This document shows, one piece after another, positions 17,975 to 26,824 of a stretch of DNA of 64,000 nt (its first letter is position 1; each line of letters starts with the position of its first letter). The notes beneath the pieces are model-generated. The model had not been told where the DNA came from. It did no database searches and saw only the letters and a list, made by a program, of their open reading frames with translations. The DNA is from Ideonella sp. MAG2 (GTDB lineage Bacteria; Pseudomonadota; Gammaproteobacteria; Burkholderiales; Burkholderiaceae_C). The translations under genes and the position numbers were made by a program. The stretch is taken from contig PTEU01000001.1 of NCBI GenBank assembly GCA_004359425.1, positions 1,019,733-1,083,732 on the forward strand, read 5' to 3'.

Positions 17975-19813
17975 ATGTGTGGCATCGTCGGCGCCGTCAG
18001 CGCCCAAAACATCGTTCCCATCCTGGTTCAAGGCCTGCAGCGCCTGGAGTACCGTGGCTATGACTCCTGCGGCGTGGCCGTGCACCAGGGTGGCGAGCTG
18101 CGCCGCAGCCGCTCTACCTCCCGCGTGGCCGAGCTGCGCACCATGACGGAAGACGACGGCGTGGCCAGCGGCACCGGCATTGCCCACACCCGCTGGGCCA
18201 CCCACGGCGCACCCGCAGTGCACAACGCCCACCCCCATTTCAGCCGCGGCCAGATTGCGCTGGTGCACAACGGCATCATCGAGAACCACGACGAGCTGCG
18301 CGACGAGCTCAAAGCCAAAGGCTACGAGTTTGAGAGCCAAACCGACACCGAGGTCATCGCCCACCTGGTGCACCACCTCTATGCCGGCGACCTGCTGGAA
18401 GCCGTGCAAGGCGCGGTGTTGCGCCTCAAGGGTGCCTACGCCATTGCCGTGTTCTGCCGCGACGAGCCCGGCCGCGTGGTGGGGGCCCGTGAAGGCTCGC
18501 CCCTGATCTTGGGCGTGGGCAGCGACGCAGACCCGACGGCCCGCTACCTGGCGTCTGACGCCATGGCCCTGGCCGGCGTGACTGACCGCATCGTTTACCT
18601 GGAAGAGGGCGACGTGGTCGACCTGCAACTGGGCAAGCACTGGGTGCTGGCGCGCGATGGAGAGCGCTTCAAGCCCACCGAGCGCGAGGTCAAGATCGTG
18701 CAGGCCCACAGCGGCGCGGCCGAGTTGGGCCCCTATCGCCACTACATGCAGAAGGAAATCTTCGAGCAGCCCCGCGCCCTGGCCGACACCCTGGAGGGCG
18801 TGGAAGGCATCACCCCCGAGCTGTTTGGCGATGGCGCCTACAACGTGTTCAAAAACGTGGACCGCGTGCTCATCTTGGCCTGCGGCACCAGCAGCTACTC
18901 AGGCATGACGGCCAAGTACTGGCTGGAGAGCATTGCCAAGATCCCCTGCAGCGTGGAGATCGCCAGCGAATACCGCTACCGCGACAGCGTGCCCGACCCA
19001 CGCACCCTGGTGGTCACCATCAGCCAAAGCGGCGAGACGGCCGACACCCTGGCCGCGCTCAAGCATGCGCGCAGCCTAGGCATGGAGCACACCCTGACCA
19101 TCTGCAACGTGGCCACCAGCGCCATGGTGCGCGAGTGCAAGCTGGCCTACATCACCCGCGCTGGCGTGGAAGTGGGCGTGGCCAGCACCAAGGCCTTCAG
19201 CACCCAATTGGCTGGCCTGTTCCTGCTGACCCTGGCCTTGGCCCAAGTGCGCGGCCACCTGACAGAAGAGCAAGAGGCCCAGCACCTCAAAGCCATGCGC
19301 CACCTGCCCGTGGCCCTGCAAGCCGTGCTGGCGCTGGAGCCCCAAGTGGTGGCCTGGGCCGAAGCCTTTGCCCGCAAAGAAAACGCCCTGTTCCTGGGCC
19401 GTGGCCTGCACTACCCCATCGCCCTGGAAGGCGCGCTCAAGCTCAAAGAGATCAGCTACATCCACGCCGAGGCCTACCCCGCCGGTGAGCTGAAGCACGG
19501 CCCCCTGGCCCTGGTGACAGCCGAAATGCCCGTGGTCACCGTCGCCCCCAACGACGCTCTGCTCGAAAAGCTCAAGAGCAACCTGCAAGAAGTGCGCGCC
19601 CGCGGCGGCGAACTCTTTGTGTTTGCCGACGACGACACCAAGATCGAATCCAGCCCCGGCCTGCACGTTATCCGCATGCCCGAGCACTACGGCGCCCTGT
19701 CCCCGATATTGCATGTGGTGCCGCTGCAGTTGCTGGCGTATCACACGGCGTGTGCGCGGGGGACGGATGTGGACAAGCCTAGAAACTTGGCCAAGTCGGT
19801 TACGGTTGAGTGA
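17975..19813 (+). CDS. glmS: glutamine-fructose-6-phosphate aminotransferase (isomerizing)
   Basis: 612 residues, full length. It makes glucosamine-6-phosphate from fructose-6-phosphate and glutamine, the first step to UDP-GlcNAc for peptidoglycan and LPS. After Met1 the nucleophile Cys begins [11 protein letters not shown], and the class II amidotransferase domain has TRWATHG and HNGIIEN. Two SIS sugar-isomerase domains follow ([10 protein letters not shown] and [16 protein letters not shown]), ending [11 protein letters not shown] as expected. A normal housekeeping gene. Confidence 0.97.
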   Translation: MCGIVGAVSAQNIVPILVQGLQRLEYRGYDSCGVAVHQGGELRRSRSTSRVAELRTMTEDDGVASGTGIAHTRWATHGAPAVHNAHPHFSRGQIALVHNGIIENHDELRDELKAKGYEFESQTDTEVIAHLVHHLYAGDLLEAVQGAVLRLKGAYAIAVFCRDEPGRVVGAREGSPLILGVGSDADPTARYLASDAMALAGVTDRIVYLEEGDVVDLQLGKHWVLARDGERFKPTEREVKIVQAHSGAAELGPYRHYMQKEIFEQPRALADTLEGVEGITPELFGDGAYNVFKNVDRVLILACGTSSYSGMTAKYWLESIAKIPCSVEIASEYRYRDSVPDPRTLVVTISQSGETADTLAALKHARSLGMEHTLTICNVATSAMVRECKLAYITRAGVEVGVASTKAFSTQLAGLFLLTLALAQVRGHLTEEQEAQHLKAMRHLPVALQAVLALEPQVVAWAEAFARKENALFLGRGLHYPIALEGALKLKEISYIHAEAYPAGELKHGPLALVTAEMPVVTVAPNDALLEKLKSNLQEVRARGGELFVFADDDTKIESSPGLHVIRMPEHYGALSPILHVVPLQLLAYHTACARGTDVDKPRNLAKSVTVE

Positions 19814-19870
19814 GGGTGGCTGGCGAGGGGTTGCTGTAGTTCGTGAACGCTTTGTATGCCTTCTTGTTCT

Positions 19871-20314
19871 TCAGCGCTTCGCACTGGGGCACGACACATC
19901 CAGGCGAGCCATGACTTGAATCACATTGCTGGGCCATTCTTCGAAGGTGTCTCTCGACTCTTCCTCCACCAAGGTCTTGACCTCTTGCTTGAAGAGGCCC
20001 ACCACAAGAAAAGCCCGTTGCACATGAGCCAATCGAAGTGAAAGTAAATACTCTCTCAGTGGCTTGGGCAGTGAATGGCCATCTCCTCTAGCCAACACAA
20101 ATATCTCGGGGTGTTGGGCGCAGTTCCGTCGGGGAAAGGTGTTCTCCTCCACAGCACGCACCAAGCCTTGCAGTTTTCGCTCTTCAGCCTCGCTCAGAAT
20201 GCTGGCACCCGGTGCGAACTCCAAGCTTACTCCCCGCTCCTGATAGGGTGAGTGCGCTAGCGCTGACAGGCTGACTGCCAGCAAGCCGACCAGAAGTGTG
20301 GCGTGCCTCTTCAT
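19871..20314 (-). CDS. small secreted hypothetical protein
   Basis: 147 residues with a clear signal peptide (MKRHATLLVGLLAVSLSALAHS). The mature region begins GVSLEFAPGASILSEAEERKL, faintly like the start of an OmpA-type peptidoglycan-binding domain, but the rest does not support that well. Two Cys could form a periplasmic disulfide. Codon use is less GC-rich than neighbours. Function unknown. Confidence 0.6.
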   Translation of the reverse strand: MKRHATLLVGLLAVSLSALAHSPYQERGVSLEFAPGASILSEAEERKLQGLVRAVEENTFPRRNCAQHPEIFVLARGDGHSLPKPLREYLLSLRLAHVQRAFLVVGLFKQEVKTLVEEESRDTFEEWPSNVIQVMARLDVSCPSAKR

Positions 20315-20414
20315 GAGTCAAACTCAGCTCAGATCGTCTGGGTTGCCACTGATGGCAGCGTGCGTGTGGGTGTTCTCATGTTCATCAAGGAACCCCAGCC
20401 CGGACCGATGCGCA

Positions 20415-21614
20415 TCAATCGTCCTCCAGCCCCAGGCTCTCCTGAGGCGATGCAGGCGGCCATCGCCCACCCTCTACTCGCCCCTGAAACCAACGGTGCA
20501 TGGTCGCGTCTTCCACTGCATATTCCCCTCGCGCCGACTTCCACACCAGGGCTGGGGTGCGCTGCCGAAGTGACTCCAAGGCCTTTTGCGCCTGTTGCAC
20601 GCTCACCGGGCGGCCCAGCTTCTCGCGGTAGAAGCGCAGGGCTTCAGCGTCATACGGGCGAAAGCGTGGCCCTAGGCTCAACATGCGCCATAGCAAGGTC
20701 TGCTCGGTGGCTTTGAGGCCCAGATAGTCGGACTCCATCTGCGCTTCATCCTGGGCTTGCTGGTCCCGAGCGGCCTGTTGCAGCGCAGGCTCGAAGCGCC
20801 CGCTGTGGCCCGCCAAGGGGCTGAGGACTGCGCCCATGGCCGCCATGAAGAATTGCGGCCGGTGGCCAAAGGCGGCAAAAGCCTCCTGCAGGGCTGCTCG
20901 GTCCACGGGCACAAGGTCAGGCCGCTGGGCTTCCACCAAACCAGCCACATGGGCAATGAAGTCGGTGTCTAGGGGGGGCAGCGTCTGGATCTGCGAGCCG
21001 TAGAACGGTGCCCCTGCGCTGACCACCAAGCGCAGCAGCTTGTCGCGGTCGGAGCCTGACATCACCAGCATCAGGTTGACCACACCGGGCTGGTTCATCT
21101 GGTCGCGCGCCGACTTCAGTGCCGTCATCGCCACCTCGCCGGCCTCGCTGGTCAAGGCGTGCTGCGCCTCGTCAATGATCAGCGCCACGGGTTTCTCTGC
21201 CGCCTGGTGCAGGCTGCGCAAAGCGTCTACCAGGGTCAGACCGTCGATCTGGCCGATCTTGCTGGTGTCGATGTCCAGTGCTCCCGCCACCTTCACGCCT
21301 TTGACGCCGGCCTTTTTGGCCGCGCGGGCCACCAGCCCTAAGTGCGCTTGCAATGCCTGGGCTATCGCCTCGGCAATCAGCGCGCCGGGGTCGCGGCGCG
21401 TGTCGGCCCACAAGTCCACGTACACCACTTCCACTCCGGCTAGTTGCAAAGCGGGTGCCAGGTCACCTTGCAAAAACGTGCTTTTGCCGGTTCGGCGGGG
21501 CGCAGCCAGGAACAGGCCATTGTGTGCATCGCCCAACAGGGCCTTGCCCTGCAAAGCCTGAACCAATTGCTGCGCAAGCGCGGTGCGGTGGTATGCGATC
21601 ATGCAACTACCCAT
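20415..21614 (-). CDS. AAA-type ATPase, uncharacterised
   Basis: 399-residue ATPase. Walker A APRRTGKST (38-46), Walker B VALIIDEAQH (143-152), a probable sensor-1 segment LMLVMSGSDRD, and a C-terminal winged-helix-like region (TEQTLLWRMLSLGPRFRPYDAEALRFY). The architecture resembles the archaeal-type/STAND-like ATPases that act as orphan regulators or phage-defence components. AAGGAT four bases before ATG 21614 supports this start. An AT-rich promoter region (21615-21685) separates it from hipA. No effector gene is adjacent, so the role is open. Confidence 0.75.
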   Translation of the reverse strand: MGSCMIAYHRTALAQQLVQALQGKALLGDAHNGLFLAAPRRTGKSTFLQGDLAPALQLAGVEVVYVDLWADTRRDPGALIAEAIAQALQAHLGLVARAAKKAGVKGVKVAGALDIDTSKIGQIDGLTLVDALRSLHQAAEKPVALIIDEAQHALTSEAGEVAMTALKSARDQMNQPGVVNLMLVMSGSDRDKLLRLVVSAGAPFYGSQIQTLPPLDTDFIAHVAGLVEAQRPDLVPVDRAALQEAFAAFGHRPQFFMAAMGAVLSPLAGHSGRFEPALQQAARDQQAQDEAQMESDYLGLKATEQTLLWRMLSLGPRFRPYDAEALRFYREKLGRPVSVQQAQKALESLRQRTPALVWKSARGEYAVEDATMHRWFQGRVEGGRWPPASPQESLGLEDD

Positions 21615-21685
21615 TTACATCCTTGGAAAGGATATTTTATCTTTTTTTGGATAAAAATGGATAGTAGTCTGGATCAGACCAGCGA

Positions 21686-23020
21686 TTAGCCTGCTGAATC
21701 GGCCAACACCCTAGCCATCCGCCAAACCCCGCTAAAGATGGCGCTCGCTACTTTCTCCGGAAAGCCCGCTGGCAGCCTCGCCGCCACGGCCGCCATGGCA
21801 GGCTCCAGGCCCTGCAGCACCTCTTCAATGACATCTTCCGCACTCTCGCGTTGGCAGAACTTTGCAGCCACGGCGTTGAAGTGGCGGCGCTGGATGTTTT
21901 TGAAGTGGTAATGCCGGTTCTTGCCGTGCAGCGCCATGGCAAGCTTGGCCTTGTGCCAAGAGAATTGGCTGGCGCTGTTGCCCTCCACGGGCCAGATGGA
22001 CATCACGTCGTAGAGCGGCGTCAGCGCATAGCGGCCGCGCGGCAAGATGCGCAGGCTGAAGTTTTTGGCGTGGCCATCGGGGGCGGCCATCATCCAAAAC
22101 AGTAACTGCGTCTTGAGGAAGTTCTTGAGGTCGGCTTGCGCGTTCACAGAGCCCGCCAGCACTTGCGCGATGTCGGCCATGCTGGGCCCGCCATCGGCCT
22201 CGTATTTGCGGTGGGGTGCTGTGCCTGTGGCTTGGCAAAAGTCTTCTTGCGCCAGGCGCATCAGCCAGGTGCCAGAAGAGTGCATTTGCCGGTCAAACCG
22301 CTCCACGCACAGCACCTTCTGCCGCCCGAACTGGAGCATGGCCGTCTTGGCGGTGGGCAGGCCCAGCTCGCGCAGCAGCTCCATGCAAAGCCACTCGTTC
22401 TCTACGGATGTCCCGAAGTCGGCCTTGCGCGCACCCACCAAACCGATGGGCAGCTTCAGGATGTGCGTGGTGGGCGTGGCGCCGTGCGGGCGCTTCCATT
22501 GGCCCTCATGCCACAAGAGCGCGGTCTTCTCTTGGGCACCGGCCAGAGAGAGGCGAAAGTGCTCGTCGTCTTCCGCACGCGGCTGCCCGCCTGAGCCTGC
22601 AGCCAGCAACAGCAGTTGCTCCACCTCGCCCTCATCCAGCGCGGTGCCTTCTATGCAAGTGACCTTGGCGGGCTGCTCGTCTGCACCCAGCAGTTGGATA
22701 GCGCCTACGCAGTCACGCCCTATGGCTTCGAGCAAGTCAAAGGCTTCCAGGGAGTCGGTCTTGAACCGGGTGGCCAAGCGCCTGCGGATGGACTCACTGT
22801 CGGGCAGAAGGTTGTCAAAGTAGTGGCTGACTGGGGCACCGCGCAAGGCCTGCGAGCCGGTGAAGGGCAGTGAGAGCGACAGCGGCCGTCCGGCCTCTGA
22901 GGCCATCCAGTGCGGGTCGTAGACGAGTTCCATGTCGCCCCGGGCCGGGTGGGTCCAGGTGCCGACCCGCTCGCCATTGGCCCAGATGGAGAGGACCCGA
23001 GTTTTGGTGGCGCGTCCCAT
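21686..23020 (-). CDS. hipA: HipA-family serine/threonine kinase toxin
   Basis: 444 residues, full length. HipA toxins phosphorylate aminoacyl-tRNA synthetases and induce dormancy. The N-terminal Couple_hipA domain (SIWANGERVGTW, FDNLLPDSESIRRRL), the activation segment LSLAGAQEKTALL, catalytic loop DGHAKNFSL and metal-binding PLYDVMS are all present. The start at 23020 lies 10 bp after hipB, the usual antitoxin-toxin order. Key catalytic residues look intact. Confidence 0.9.
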   Translation of the reverse strand: MGRATKTRVLSIWANGERVGTWTHPARGDMELVYDPHWMASEAGRPLSLSLPFTGSQALRGAPVSHYFDNLLPDSESIRRRLATRFKTDSLEAFDLLEAIGRDCVGAIQLLGADEQPAKVTCIEGTALDEGEVEQLLLLAAGSGGQPRAEDDEHFRLSLAGAQEKTALLWHEGQWKRPHGATPTTHILKLPIGLVGARKADFGTSVENEWLCMELLRELGLPTAKTAMLQFGRQKVLCVERFDRQMHSSGTWLMRLAQEDFCQATGTAPHRKYEADGGPSMADIAQVLAGSVNAQADLKNFLKTQLLFWMMAAPDGHAKNFSLRILPRGRYALTPLYDVMSIWPVEGNSASQFSWHKAKLAMALHGKNRHYHFKNIQRRHFNAVAAKFCQRESAEDVIEEVLQGLEPAMAAVAARLPAGFPEKVASAIFSGVWRMARVLADSAG

Positions 23021-23030
23021 GCTGGCTTGC

Positions 23031-23285
23031 CTACCACTCCACCTGGCCTGCGGGCGGCACGCCAGCACCACCCCGGGGCTGCACCTGCAACTCAAGGCCC
23101 AGCGCAGCAAAGATGGCCAAGAGCTGGTCCACCCGCATAGAGCCTGGGTCGGTCTCCAGCTCAGACACGCGGTTTTGGCTCAGGCCCAGTTTGGCGGCCA
23201 ATTGCTTCTGGCTCAGCTTGGCGCTCTTGCGCTCAGCGCGCAGCACCAGGCCAAGCTGGCTGGGGACGGAGAGGATTTGTGTCAT
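23031..23285 (-). CDS. hipB: HipB-like XRE antitoxin/repressor
   Basis: 84-residue helix-turn-helix protein (LGLVLRAERKSAKLSQKQLAAKLGLSQNRVSELE) with a short Pro/Gly-rich tail, typical of HipB. It would neutralise HipA and repress the operon by binding the palindrome at 23310-23350 directly upstream. Confidence 0.9.
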   Translation of the reverse strand: MTQILSVPSQLGLVLRAERKSAKLSQKQLAAKLGLSQNRVSELETDPGSMRVDQLLAIFAALGLELQVQPRGGAGVPPAGQVEW

Positions 23286-23309
23286 GGGTCAAGGCGGCGC
23301 GGCAGGCGC

Positions 23310-23350
23310 ATCGCTAAAGCCGATATTCATATTTTATCGGCATTGGCGAT
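23310..23350. promoter_or_regulatory. two-part palindromic operator of hipBA
   Basis: 41-bp dyad just upstream of hipB: outer arms ATCGC (23310-23314) and GCGAT (23346-23350), inner arms GCCGATA (23319-23325) and TATCGGC (23335-23341), with a centre of AT-rich bases. Classic autoregulatory site for a HipB dimer pair. Confidence 0.75.
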
Positions 23351-23449
23351 ATGTGCAATGTCGCCTCACGATGCCGGGCGAACCGAAGCCCAGCTCTGCA
23401 AGGCTACCATTCGGGCCTTTTTGACAAGTCGCTACAGACTTTCGCCAGG

Positions 23450-24361
23450 ATGAGCACAAACCCTTCTATTCATCCAAAAAACGTATCGCCACTCCCTGTT
23501 CGGAGCGGTGTCGGGTTTGCGTGGCAAGCCTTGTGGACGACCCGGCGCAAGGGCACGCGCGCACTTCAGCCGGTGCTGAAGCGCTTTGCGGTGCCATCGC
23601 TCGACGATGCGCATGTCCAGCGCTATAGGCAGGCTCTCGGGTTTGCGCAGCCTGGCTTGCCGCTAACCTATCTGTACCTTCTGGCGCAGCGCGCGCATTT
23701 GGCAGTGATGCTGTCCCCCAACTTCCCCTACGCTTTGCCCGGCACCGTGCATGTGGCCAATGACTTGCATTGGGTGGGGTCGGCCGCACAAGACTTTGAG
23801 CCAAGTCGAGCCAGCACCTTGGAGCTGCGCATTGACCCCGAGCTTCCCAGTGCCTCAGGCGCACATTTTTTGACGCTGCACGCCAGCTTCTGCCAACACG
23901 GGCCACCCCTGGCGGTGTGCAGCAGTCGCTACCTCGTCAAGCGGGGCGCGCGCACGGGTGCTCGGCGGCCACGTGACGAGTTGCCGCCAAGGCCGCTCAG
24001 CGCGGAGTGGGCGCGCTACCGGCTGCCCAAAGATGCGGGCCGCACCTACGCCAAGCTCTCCGGCGACGCCAATCCCATTCACCTGTGGCCGTGGTCGGCG
24101 CGCCTGCTTGGGTTTCCGCAGCCCATCATCCACGGCATGCATACGCTGGGGCACGTCGCTGCGGATATGGAGCGGGTCTACGGCAGGCGACTGCAGCGTC
24201 TGCAAGCCCGCTTTTTGCGGCCCATTCCAATGCCGGGGGTGGTCGTGGTGCTGGGGCAGGGCCATCAGGCCCAAGCCTGGTCAGGGGGCGTACTGGCCTT
24301 GGCCGCAGAGGGGGCGTTCATGTGTACCCCGCAGGATCAGCCAGTGTCTCTGCCACGTTGA
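23450..24361 (+). CDS. MaoC-like (hot-dog) hydratase/dehydratase
   Basis: 303 residues if started at 23450. The C-terminal half carries the hydratase-2 pattern YAKLSGDANPIHLWPWSARLLGF followed by PIIHGMHTLG, the catalytic Asp/His segment of R-specific enoyl-CoA hydratases. The N-terminal half is a degenerate second hot-dog. Probably acts on acyl-CoA or acyl-ACP. It reads toward the macroglobulin operon but is separated from it by about 90 bp; whether it is co-transcribed is unclear. Confidence 0.8.
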   Translation: MSTNPSIHPKNVSPLPVRSGVGFAWQALWTTRRKGTRALQPVLKRFAVPSLDDAHVQRYRQALGFAQPGLPLTYLYLLAQRAHLAVMLSPNFPYALPGTVHVANDLHWVGSAAQDFEPSRASTLELRIDPELPSASGAHFLTLHASFCQHGPPLAVCSSRYLVKRGARTGARRPRDELPPRPLSAEWARYRLPKDAGRTYAKLSGDANPIHLWPWSARLLGFPQPIIHGMHTLGHVAADMERVYGRRLQRLQARFLRPIPMPGVVVVLGQGHQAQAWSGGVLALAAEGAFMCTPQDQPVSLPR

Positions 24362-24453
24362 TTTTGGGGGGCAGCGCTGCACTCAGCACTGGCCGAGATA
24401 GACTGGCTCACCCCACCAGCGTGGGGCCCAATAAGAGAGAAGAAGGAGAGCCT

Positions 24454-26127
24454 GTGGGGCGCAAATGGATGATGGGAGTGGGGGCGCTCGTGGTGGCCAC
24501 TGCGGGCTTGGCGGCTTGGGCCGGTGGGCTGTGGGGCTGGAAGCGGTATGAGGGGCGCATCAATGCCCTGGAGGTGGATCTCAGCCAGCCCGCGGCCTAT
24601 GTGGTCACGCCGTCCTTGTCGGCCCTGCCGCGCGACTTGGTCAAGGCGCCGGTGCTGCGAGACCTGCTGACGGCCGACTTCGCCTTCTATTACGAAGAGC
24701 ATGAAGACCGCCTGGGCCTGAGTGGCGCGCTGCGGCGGATCGCCTTTGAGCATGACCCCAGCCTGAGCGACCAACTGCTGGCGCTGGCGTTGGATGAACC
24801 GTCGGAAGTCGCTCTCTGGGCTGATGCCAAAGGGGCACCTCGCCATTGGGCCCTGGCCATGACACGGGGGGCCCTGGCCAAAGCCTTGCAGGGCTTGGCC
24901 ACCGTGGCCACCAAAGACCAGCAGCTCACGGTGATTGGCGAGCTCAAGACTTCCTCTTGGAGTTTGGAGGGCTTGCCGGTTTATGCCCTGCAACTCTCCT
25001 CGCGCCGCACCTTGGCCCTGGTCAGCCAGGGCAACCGGGTAGTGGTGCTGTCGGACCCGGGGCTGTTGTTCAGCAGCAAACGTGTGGCCGACCCCCAGGC
25101 GACCGAGGTGATTGCGGGCTTGATCTCGGGCGACAGCGGGGCCCAGGGCGTGTGGCGGCGCTACTTTGGCCTGGGCGAGCCAGGCCCGCAGCACACCTTG
25201 GTGGCGGGTGCAGATCTGCTGTCGTTGGGCTATCAGCAGTTTTTTCCCGCGCTCCAAGCCTTTCGCCTTGAGCTGATGCCGGGCGGTGGCCCGCTCAGCA
25301 GCGCGGTGCGTTACCGGCCCGCCAGCGGGGCTGCGGCTGCCAGCGCCGGGCCGTGGTCCTCCTTGCCCGGTCAGGCGGCGGCCTGCTCGATGTTGCAGGT
25401 GGATTGGGCCCAAACTCGACACCTGATAGCAGACACGGCCCGGGCGGCCGAAGCGCCAGTGGCAGCGGCCTCAGTGGCCCCGGCCACCGACCCTACTCAG
25501 CGCAACACGCAGGCGGCTGCGCTGCGCCGAATGGCCGATGTTTTTGACGGGGCGGCGGGGGTCTGCTGGTATGAACGCTCGCAACTGCACACCCCGTTGT
25601 GGGTGGCCCATGCCAAAGGCGACGCGCCCAGCGCCCAAGTGCTGGAAGACTTCGCCCACTGGTTGCTGCCAGCATCGGCCGAGGTGCAGGTCGGCGACGG
25701 CCCGGCCGTGTCGGCGCGCATCCGGGCACCGTATGGCGCGCTGCGGGGGCCTGAGGGCGCGTCCTACCAACTGCGTATGGCGCGGGTGGGGGACTGGTGG
25801 GTGTTCTCCCCAGACGCCGAGCTGGTGGAGCAAGCCCAGGCCACGCTGGACCGGCGCTACCCGAGCGTGGCCGACAGCCTGAGCAGCCCGGACCACACCT
25901 TGTTGGTGGTGTCCCCTGGGCCATTGGCGGCCTTGATCAAGCGCGAAACCTTGGCGGTGATCACCCCGCAGCAAACCGGCTTCAGGCAGGCGCTTGAAAC
26001 CCATGGCCTGCCGCGGCTGGCCAGCCTGGGTCAATGGCCTGCCAGCCAGGCGGTCTTGCAAGGCAAGCCCGATGCGCAGGGCTGGCAGGCCTTGAGCTGG
26101 CAGCCGCTCAAGGCCGTGCAGCCATGA
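24454..26127 (+). CDS. yfaA: DUF2138 protein, YfaA-like, of the macroglobulin operon
   Basis: 557 residues. The GTG start at 24454 is chosen for the AAGGAG just upstream and for the single N-terminal membrane anchor (MMGVGALVVATAGLAAWAGG). The rest is predicted extracytoplasmic. It matches the DUF2138 family by segments such as LSALPRDLVKAPVLRDLLT and DFAFYYEEHEDRLGLSGALRRIAFEHD. It is the first gene of the operon and is coupled to the DUF1175 gene by ATGA. Biochemical role unknown; E. coli yfaA has the same position. Confidence 0.85.
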   Translation: MGRKWMMGVGALVVATAGLAAWAGGLWGWKRYEGRINALEVDLSQPAAYVVTPSLSALPRDLVKAPVLRDLLTADFAFYYEEHEDRLGLSGALRRIAFEHDPSLSDQLLALALDEPSEVALWADAKGAPRHWALAMTRGALAKALQGLATVATKDQQLTVIGELKTSSWSLEGLPVYALQLSSRRTLALVSQGNRVVVLSDPGLLFSSKRVADPQATEVIAGLISGDSGAQGVWRRYFGLGEPGPQHTLVAGADLLSLGYQQFFPALQAFRLELMPGGGPLSSAVRYRPASGAAAASAGPWSSLPGQAAACSMLQVDWAQTRHLIADTARAAEAPVAAASVAPATDPTQRNTQAAALRRMADVFDGAAGVCWYERSQLHTPLWVAHAKGDAPSAQVLEDFAHWLLPASAEVQVGDGPAVSARIRAPYGALRGPEGASYQLRMARVGDWWVFSPDAELVEQAQATLDRRYPSVADSLSSPDHTLLVVSPGPLAALIKRETLAVITPQQTGFRQALETHGLPRLASLGQWPASQAVLQGKPDAQGWQALSWQPLKAVQP

Positions 26128-26804
26128 GCCCGGCCCACGGGCCCTGCTGCCCGCCTGCACGCCGGGCCATGCTCCGGGCGGGCTTGGCCGCTTGCACCGT
26201 CGGTTTGGGGCTGGCAGCGGGGGCGCAGACGCCGCCGCCTGCGGGGCTGGATACCGTGCAAAGCCGCCGCCTGCGCGACTGGCTGGTGGTGCTCATCCAT
26301 GCCCAGCTCGACAGCGGCCCCAGCCCGCGCTGGACGCATCGCGACTGCGCGGGCCTGCTGCGCTTTGCCGTGGCCGAGGCCTTGCGCGAGCACGACCTGG
26401 CCTGGCGACGCAGCATGGGCTTGTTGGGCAAACGCCTGCCGCCCGACCTGGACCCCGCCCAGGCCGGCCCTCTGCGCCACGCGTGGCGGCGGGCCGATGG
26501 CAGCCGAGCCGCCTTTGTGGGTGCCTTGGAGTTGGTGCAAGAAAACACCCGCTTGGTGGGTCGCAACTTGGCCCAGGCCCAGTCTGGGGATCTGCTGTTC
26601 TACGACTTTGGGGACGACCAGCACCTGATGGTTTGGATGGGCCCTTACATGGCCTACCACACCGGCCGCCAGCAGCCGGGGGATAGTGGCCTGCGTGCGC
26701 TGCGCCCGGCCCAGCTCATGGCTTGGCAAGACACCCGCTGGCGTCCCAGCACCGACAACCCCAACTTCCGCGGTCTGTACCGCCTCGCCTTTTTGGCGAA
26801 CTGA
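26124..26804 (+). CDS. yfaT: DUF1175 protein, YfaT-like, secreted
   Basis: 226 residues with a signal-like N terminus that contains RR before a hydrophobic stretch (ARRAMLRAGLAACTVGLGLAAGAQ), possibly a Tat signal. Family segments include HRDCAGLLRFAVAEALREHD, GDLLFYDFGDDQHLMVWMG and RGLYRLAFL. The Cys/His/Asp set in the first two resembles an NlpC/P60-like hydrolase arrangement, which is only a suggestion. Overlaps the DUF2138 stop and precedes the macroglobulin gene by 20 bp. Confidence 0.85.
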   Translation: MSPAHGPCCPPARRAMLRAGLAACTVGLGLAAGAQTPPPAGLDTVQSRRLRDWLVVLIHAQLDSGPSPRWTHRDCAGLLRFAVAEALREHDLAWRRSMGLLGKRLPPDLDPAQAGPLRHAWRRADGSRAAFVGALELVQENTRLVGRNLAQAQSGDLLFYDFGDDQHLMVWMGPYMAYHTGRQQPGDSGLRALRPAQLMAWQDTRWRPSTDNPNFRGLYRLAFLAN

Positions 26805-26824
26805 CCTTTGGGCCTTCGCACCTC

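Noticed and set aside
23855-24274. Minus-strand 139-codon frame opposite the MaoC gene
   Set aside because: Antisense to conserved hydratase motifs, no supporting signals.
24007-24453. N-terminal extension of the DUF2138 frame across the MaoC gene
   Set aside because: Overlaps a conserved hydratase in another frame; the GTG at 24454 has a good ribosome-binding site and leads straight into a membrane anchor.
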